Source of the DNA: Treponema sp. UBA1793
GTDB lineage: Bacteria; Spirochaetota; Spirochaetia; Treponematales; Treponemataceae
Length of the DNA: 32,111 bases
Direction: 5' to 3'
Assembly: GCA_002314445.1 (NCBI GenBank)
Contig: DCFX01000046.1
Span: forward strand, 1 to 32,111
The notes under the pieces were generated by a model. It did not search any database, had not been told where the DNA came from, and saw only the letters and a program-made list of their open reading frames with translations. Of the stretch, positions 30,246 through 32,111 are shown piece after piece (the stretch's first letter is position 1; each line of letters opens with the position of its first letter). The position numbers were made by a program, and so were the translations under genes.

Positions 30246-31355
30246 ATGAGTATAATACACGTTATTGATATTGATAATTTTACAGCTGTAAAAGACGAAA
30301 TCTATGAACTTCAACGGTACTGGGATTACCGGTTCATGTCTACCCTACTCTGTGATATTCTGCTCGAAGTAAAATGGTACCGGATTCATCTATATTCATC
30401 CCGGGAAACAGAACTGATAGAATACCGGAATACGTATGCAGCTGATTCACTCCGTAATTGCAGCAGCTCTCTCCGGGATGTAGTCAATGAAGAAAATGCA
30501 GTATTGGAAAACCGCAGTACCGGACTCATGAAGAAAAAGATTCCGAAATGTCTTCGGAGATATGCCGTTATGCGATTGGTAAACAGAACGTATACCGATT
30601 TTTATTTCAGTTTTTTTACTGAGAAAGATGATAATCAGCACACGAATATACTGACGGAATTATTCGCTCTTGCTGCATCTGTCATCGACCCGGTATTTTT
30701 CATACAAGCCGACTGCAGGGACATATATTCGTATTGCTGTACACTTGCAAAGAAAGCTGATGACATCGGAGAGGCGCTCATAAAACGGGGAATAGATGTT
30801 TGCGCCGGTGTTATACAAAAACAGAGTACTGCTGACCGGGTTATCTGTCTCGATGAAAGTGTGCAGAACCTGAACGCCAGACTGGAAGCTGCAGAACAGC
30901 AATCTCAGAATGCTTTAGAAAGAGCTGCAGATATAAACGAAATGGTAGATGAACTGGTAAAAAAAAGTATCGTTTATTCAACCACTGAGAAAAAGAAGAT
31001 GTTCCGGGCTTTATCTGAAAATGAATGCTTCAAAGATGTCTGCAGAAACCTTCCCCGTTTTGAAGATGATATGAAACTGCTAATCATGGACAATTATATT
31101 TACTACGAAGACGGATTATTGAAAAGCAGAGATACGTCAAAATTTCCGGTATACTGTTTTGATTCCTATTTTAGAGACACTCAGATAAATACGACAGACT
31201 GCTATAAAGCCGTAACAGACACAATGGGCAAACTGATTGGCAAAAAAAAGCTGTATGAAGTAAATAATCACACTAATACGGGTACGATTTTGTGGGATAA
31301 AAAGATACGGAAACTTTTTTTTGAAAAAAACACGCATTCGAAAAAAGTCGAGTAG
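30246..31355 (+). CDS. Unknown protein with a central coiled coil, island-borne
   Basis: 369 aa from ATG 30246 (GACGGAATC upstream gives only a weak ribosome site). No signal peptide or clear membrane helix. Residues about 1-180 are mixed alpha/beta with a hydrophobic segment near 135-155 ('ELFALAASVIDPVFFIQADC'). A coiled coil at about 200-245 ('SVQNLNARLEAAEQQSQNAL') leads to a basic C-terminal part ending in Lys-rich helices ('DKKIRKLFFEK'). I recognise no family. Its place before an excisionase-like gene and a replication-type gene suggests a role in the mobile element. Confidence 0.6.
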   Translation: MSIIHVIDIDNFTAVKDEIYELQRYWDYRFMSTLLCDILLEVKWYRIHLYSSRETELIEYRNTYAADSLRNCSSSLRDVVNEENAVLENRSTGLMKKKIPKCLRRYAVMRLVNRTYTDFYFSFFTEKDDNQHTNILTELFALAASVIDPVFFIQADCRDIYSYCCTLAKKADDIGEALIKRGIDVCAGVIQKQSTADRVICLDESVQNLNARLEAAEQQSQNALERAADINEMVDELVKKSIVYSTTEKKKMFRALSENECFKDVCRNLPRFEDDMKLLIMDNYIYYEDGLLKSRDTSKFPVYCFDSYFRDTQINTTDCYKAVTDTMGKLIGKKKLYEVNNHTNTGTILWDKKIRKLFFEKNTHSKKVE

Positions 31356-31436
31356 CTTCGGATTTTTCTATGCCTCATACTCCACGCAGAGCTGCAGCCG
31401 AAGTCGTTGACTTCATCAAGTATCTGTTAAATCTTT

Positions 31437-31453
31437 CCGGACCGGCCGTCCGG
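31437..31453. promoter_or_regulatory. GC palindrome before the HTH gene
   Basis: CCGGAC-CGGCC-GTCCGG, perfect 6-bp arms, ends 4 bases before the ribosome-binding region of the 31471 gene. A hairpin here could control translation; it could also be an operator bound by the HTH protein. Confidence 0.45.
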
Positions 31454-31470
31454 GAAGAAAGGAGTGTATT

Positions 31471-31689
31471 ATGGCCACTGATAAAGAAACAATTATAGTA
31501 GAACTTCCAAATAAACCGATGTTCTCAAGAAAAGAGGTTTCGACACTGTTGTCGATTGGTCTTTCAACGCTGGATTCATGTATACCGGATTCCGAGCTTC
31601 CCCGCATACGTCTTTCAAAACATGTTTTTGTCCTTCGTGAAGATCTGCAGGCGTATATTCTGCAGCACCGTTCAACAGGAGGAAAATAA
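31471..31689 (+). CDS. Excisionase/AlpA-like helix-turn-helix protein
   Basis: 72 aa; AAAGGAG is 8-9 bases before the ATG. The fold pattern is the MerR-like winged helix of excisionases: 'FSRKEVSTLLSIGLSTLDSC' (helix-turn-helix), 'LPRIRLSKHVFVLREDLQAY' (wing and last helix), as in the 'l..keaA.llgvs.stv...i..g.lp..ri....v.r..dle.yl' family. Such proteins direct excision or regulate mobile-element genes. It precedes two overlapping genes on the same strand, spaced by 1 base from the next start. Confidence 0.75.
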   Translation: MATDKETIIVELPNKPMFSRKEVSTLLSIGLSTLDSCIPDSELPRIRLSKHVFVLREDLQAYILQHRSTGGK

Positions 31690-31690
31690 T

Positions 31691-31894
31691 ATGACAGAGG
31701 ATATTGTACGGCAGATATACCGTGATATAGAACAGCTGCATATTATGCACGGCTCCTGTGATGTGGAAATGACATTTCATGACGGCAGGATGCAATTCTA
31801 CGTGCTTCATTCTTCCGTAAGGCATAATGTAAGCAGCATATCCGGCAGCACAAACAGGACTGACACAATCGAAACAAACGGAGGCAGACTATGA
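31691..31894 (+). CDS. Small protein of unknown function, mobile-element operon
   Basis: 67 aa from ATG 31691, which follows the HTH gene stop by 1 base; AGGAGG ends about 10 bases upstream. The N-terminal half is helical and charged ('DIVRQIYRDIEQLH'), the middle has beta character ('CDVEMTFHDGRMQFYVLHSS') and the tail is Ser/Thr/Asn-rich. Its stop overlaps the next start (ATGA). Not recognised; position argues for translation as part of the element's operon. Confidence 0.55.
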   Translation: MTEDIVRQIYRDIEQLHIMHGSCDVEMTFHDGRMQFYVLHSSVRHNVSSISGSTNRTDTIETNGGRL

Positions 31895-32111
31895 GAATGT
31901 ATGTAGACGGTATATTTCAGGATTTTCTTTTTGAGTATGGGCTTGGACCTGTTGATGCACTCATCATAAGATGGATCACGGATTTCATGAATTCCGGTAA
32001 CCAGCGTGCCGTAAAATTCGTGAACAAAAAAACAGGGAAAATAGAGTACTATTACTGGGTCAGCTATGCATATGTACTGCAGGAACTGCCGACACTGTAT
32101 CTGAAAAGTAC
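31891..32111 (+). CDS. Replication-initiator/HTH-type protein of a mobile element (partial, cut by window edge)
   Basis: The first 73 codons only; the gene runs off the window. GGAGG is 6 bases before ATG 31891. 'VDALIIRWITDFMNSGNQ' followed by 'KTGKIEYYYWVSYAYVLQEL' and 'PTLYLKS' has the form seen at the start of phage/plasmid replication proteins with an N-terminal winged helix ('...llL.wI.......g....yyWi.Y..il..LP.l..ks...'). The last ~70 bases are almost identical to the minus strand at about 20020-20092, where the C-terminal continuation of a sister copy survives. The name is an inference from pattern. Confidence 0.6.
   Translation, partial: MRMYVDGIFQDFLFEYGLGPVDALIIRWITDFMNSGNQRAVKFVNKKTGKIEYYYWVSYAYVLQELPTLYLKS

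Overview
The window looks like a chromosomal accessory region of a diderm bacterium of moderate-to-low GC, most likely a host-associated Treponema (Spirochaetota). This is inferred from the overall gene style, an outer-membrane beta-barrel, a three-part type I exporter, a relaxed-lipobox lipoprotein and the initiator-tRNA fragment. The genus is an inference; no marker gene in the window settles it.

Layout. 1-2230: an IS66-family insertion sequence (tnpB, tnpC) beside a 4 x 22-bp tandem repeat. 2361-5900: an HU/IHF-like DNA-binding protein followed by decaying genes (alpha/beta hydrolase with a frameshift, DUF1835/DUF3658 protein with an in-frame TGA, LD-carboxypeptidase stub). 5914-7723: an intact SDR oxidoreductase and a nitrilase-family amidohydrolase. 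7780-11821: a His-Xaa-Ser peptide-modification operon (hxsB-hxsC-hxsA) flanked on both sides by wrecks of AbiE-type toxin-antitoxin pairs. 11938-19422, all on the minus strand: EamA transporter, truncated paralogue, beta-barrel outer-membrane protein, PAP2 phosphatase, a periplasmic protein with an acidic/His/Lys-rich insert, a COG4705 membrane protein and a two-component system.

19834-20800 is a recombination scar. It holds an integrase/replication-protein chimera, repeated att-like sequences, and the 3' half of an initiator tRNA gene that still has its terminator but has lost its 5' half. I read position ~20547 as the left junction of a genomic island that continues past the right end of the window. 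Inside it, 20848-26903 is a tight minus-strand operon: a double-glycine-leader precursor with an extraordinary Ser/Thr/Gly-rich core (two runs of eight Thr around a mirror-palindromic beta segment), a lipoprotein with two retropepsin-like DTG lobes, a C39-peptidase ABC transporter, a membrane-fusion protein and an outer-membrane channel. A divergent two-domain glycosyltransferase (27728-30037) is a candidate tailoring enzyme. A 43-bp direct repeat (one mismatch) brackets this cassette. To its right lie an unknown coiled-coil protein, an excisionase-like HTH protein, a small protein and a replication-type protein cut by the window edge, whose conserved block recurs in the scar at 20.0 kb.

Two peptide systems deserve attention: the hxs operon (a known but functionally obscure radical-SAM system) and the T1SS/aspartic protease/glycosyltransferase peptide cassette, whose combination I do not recognise as a described system.
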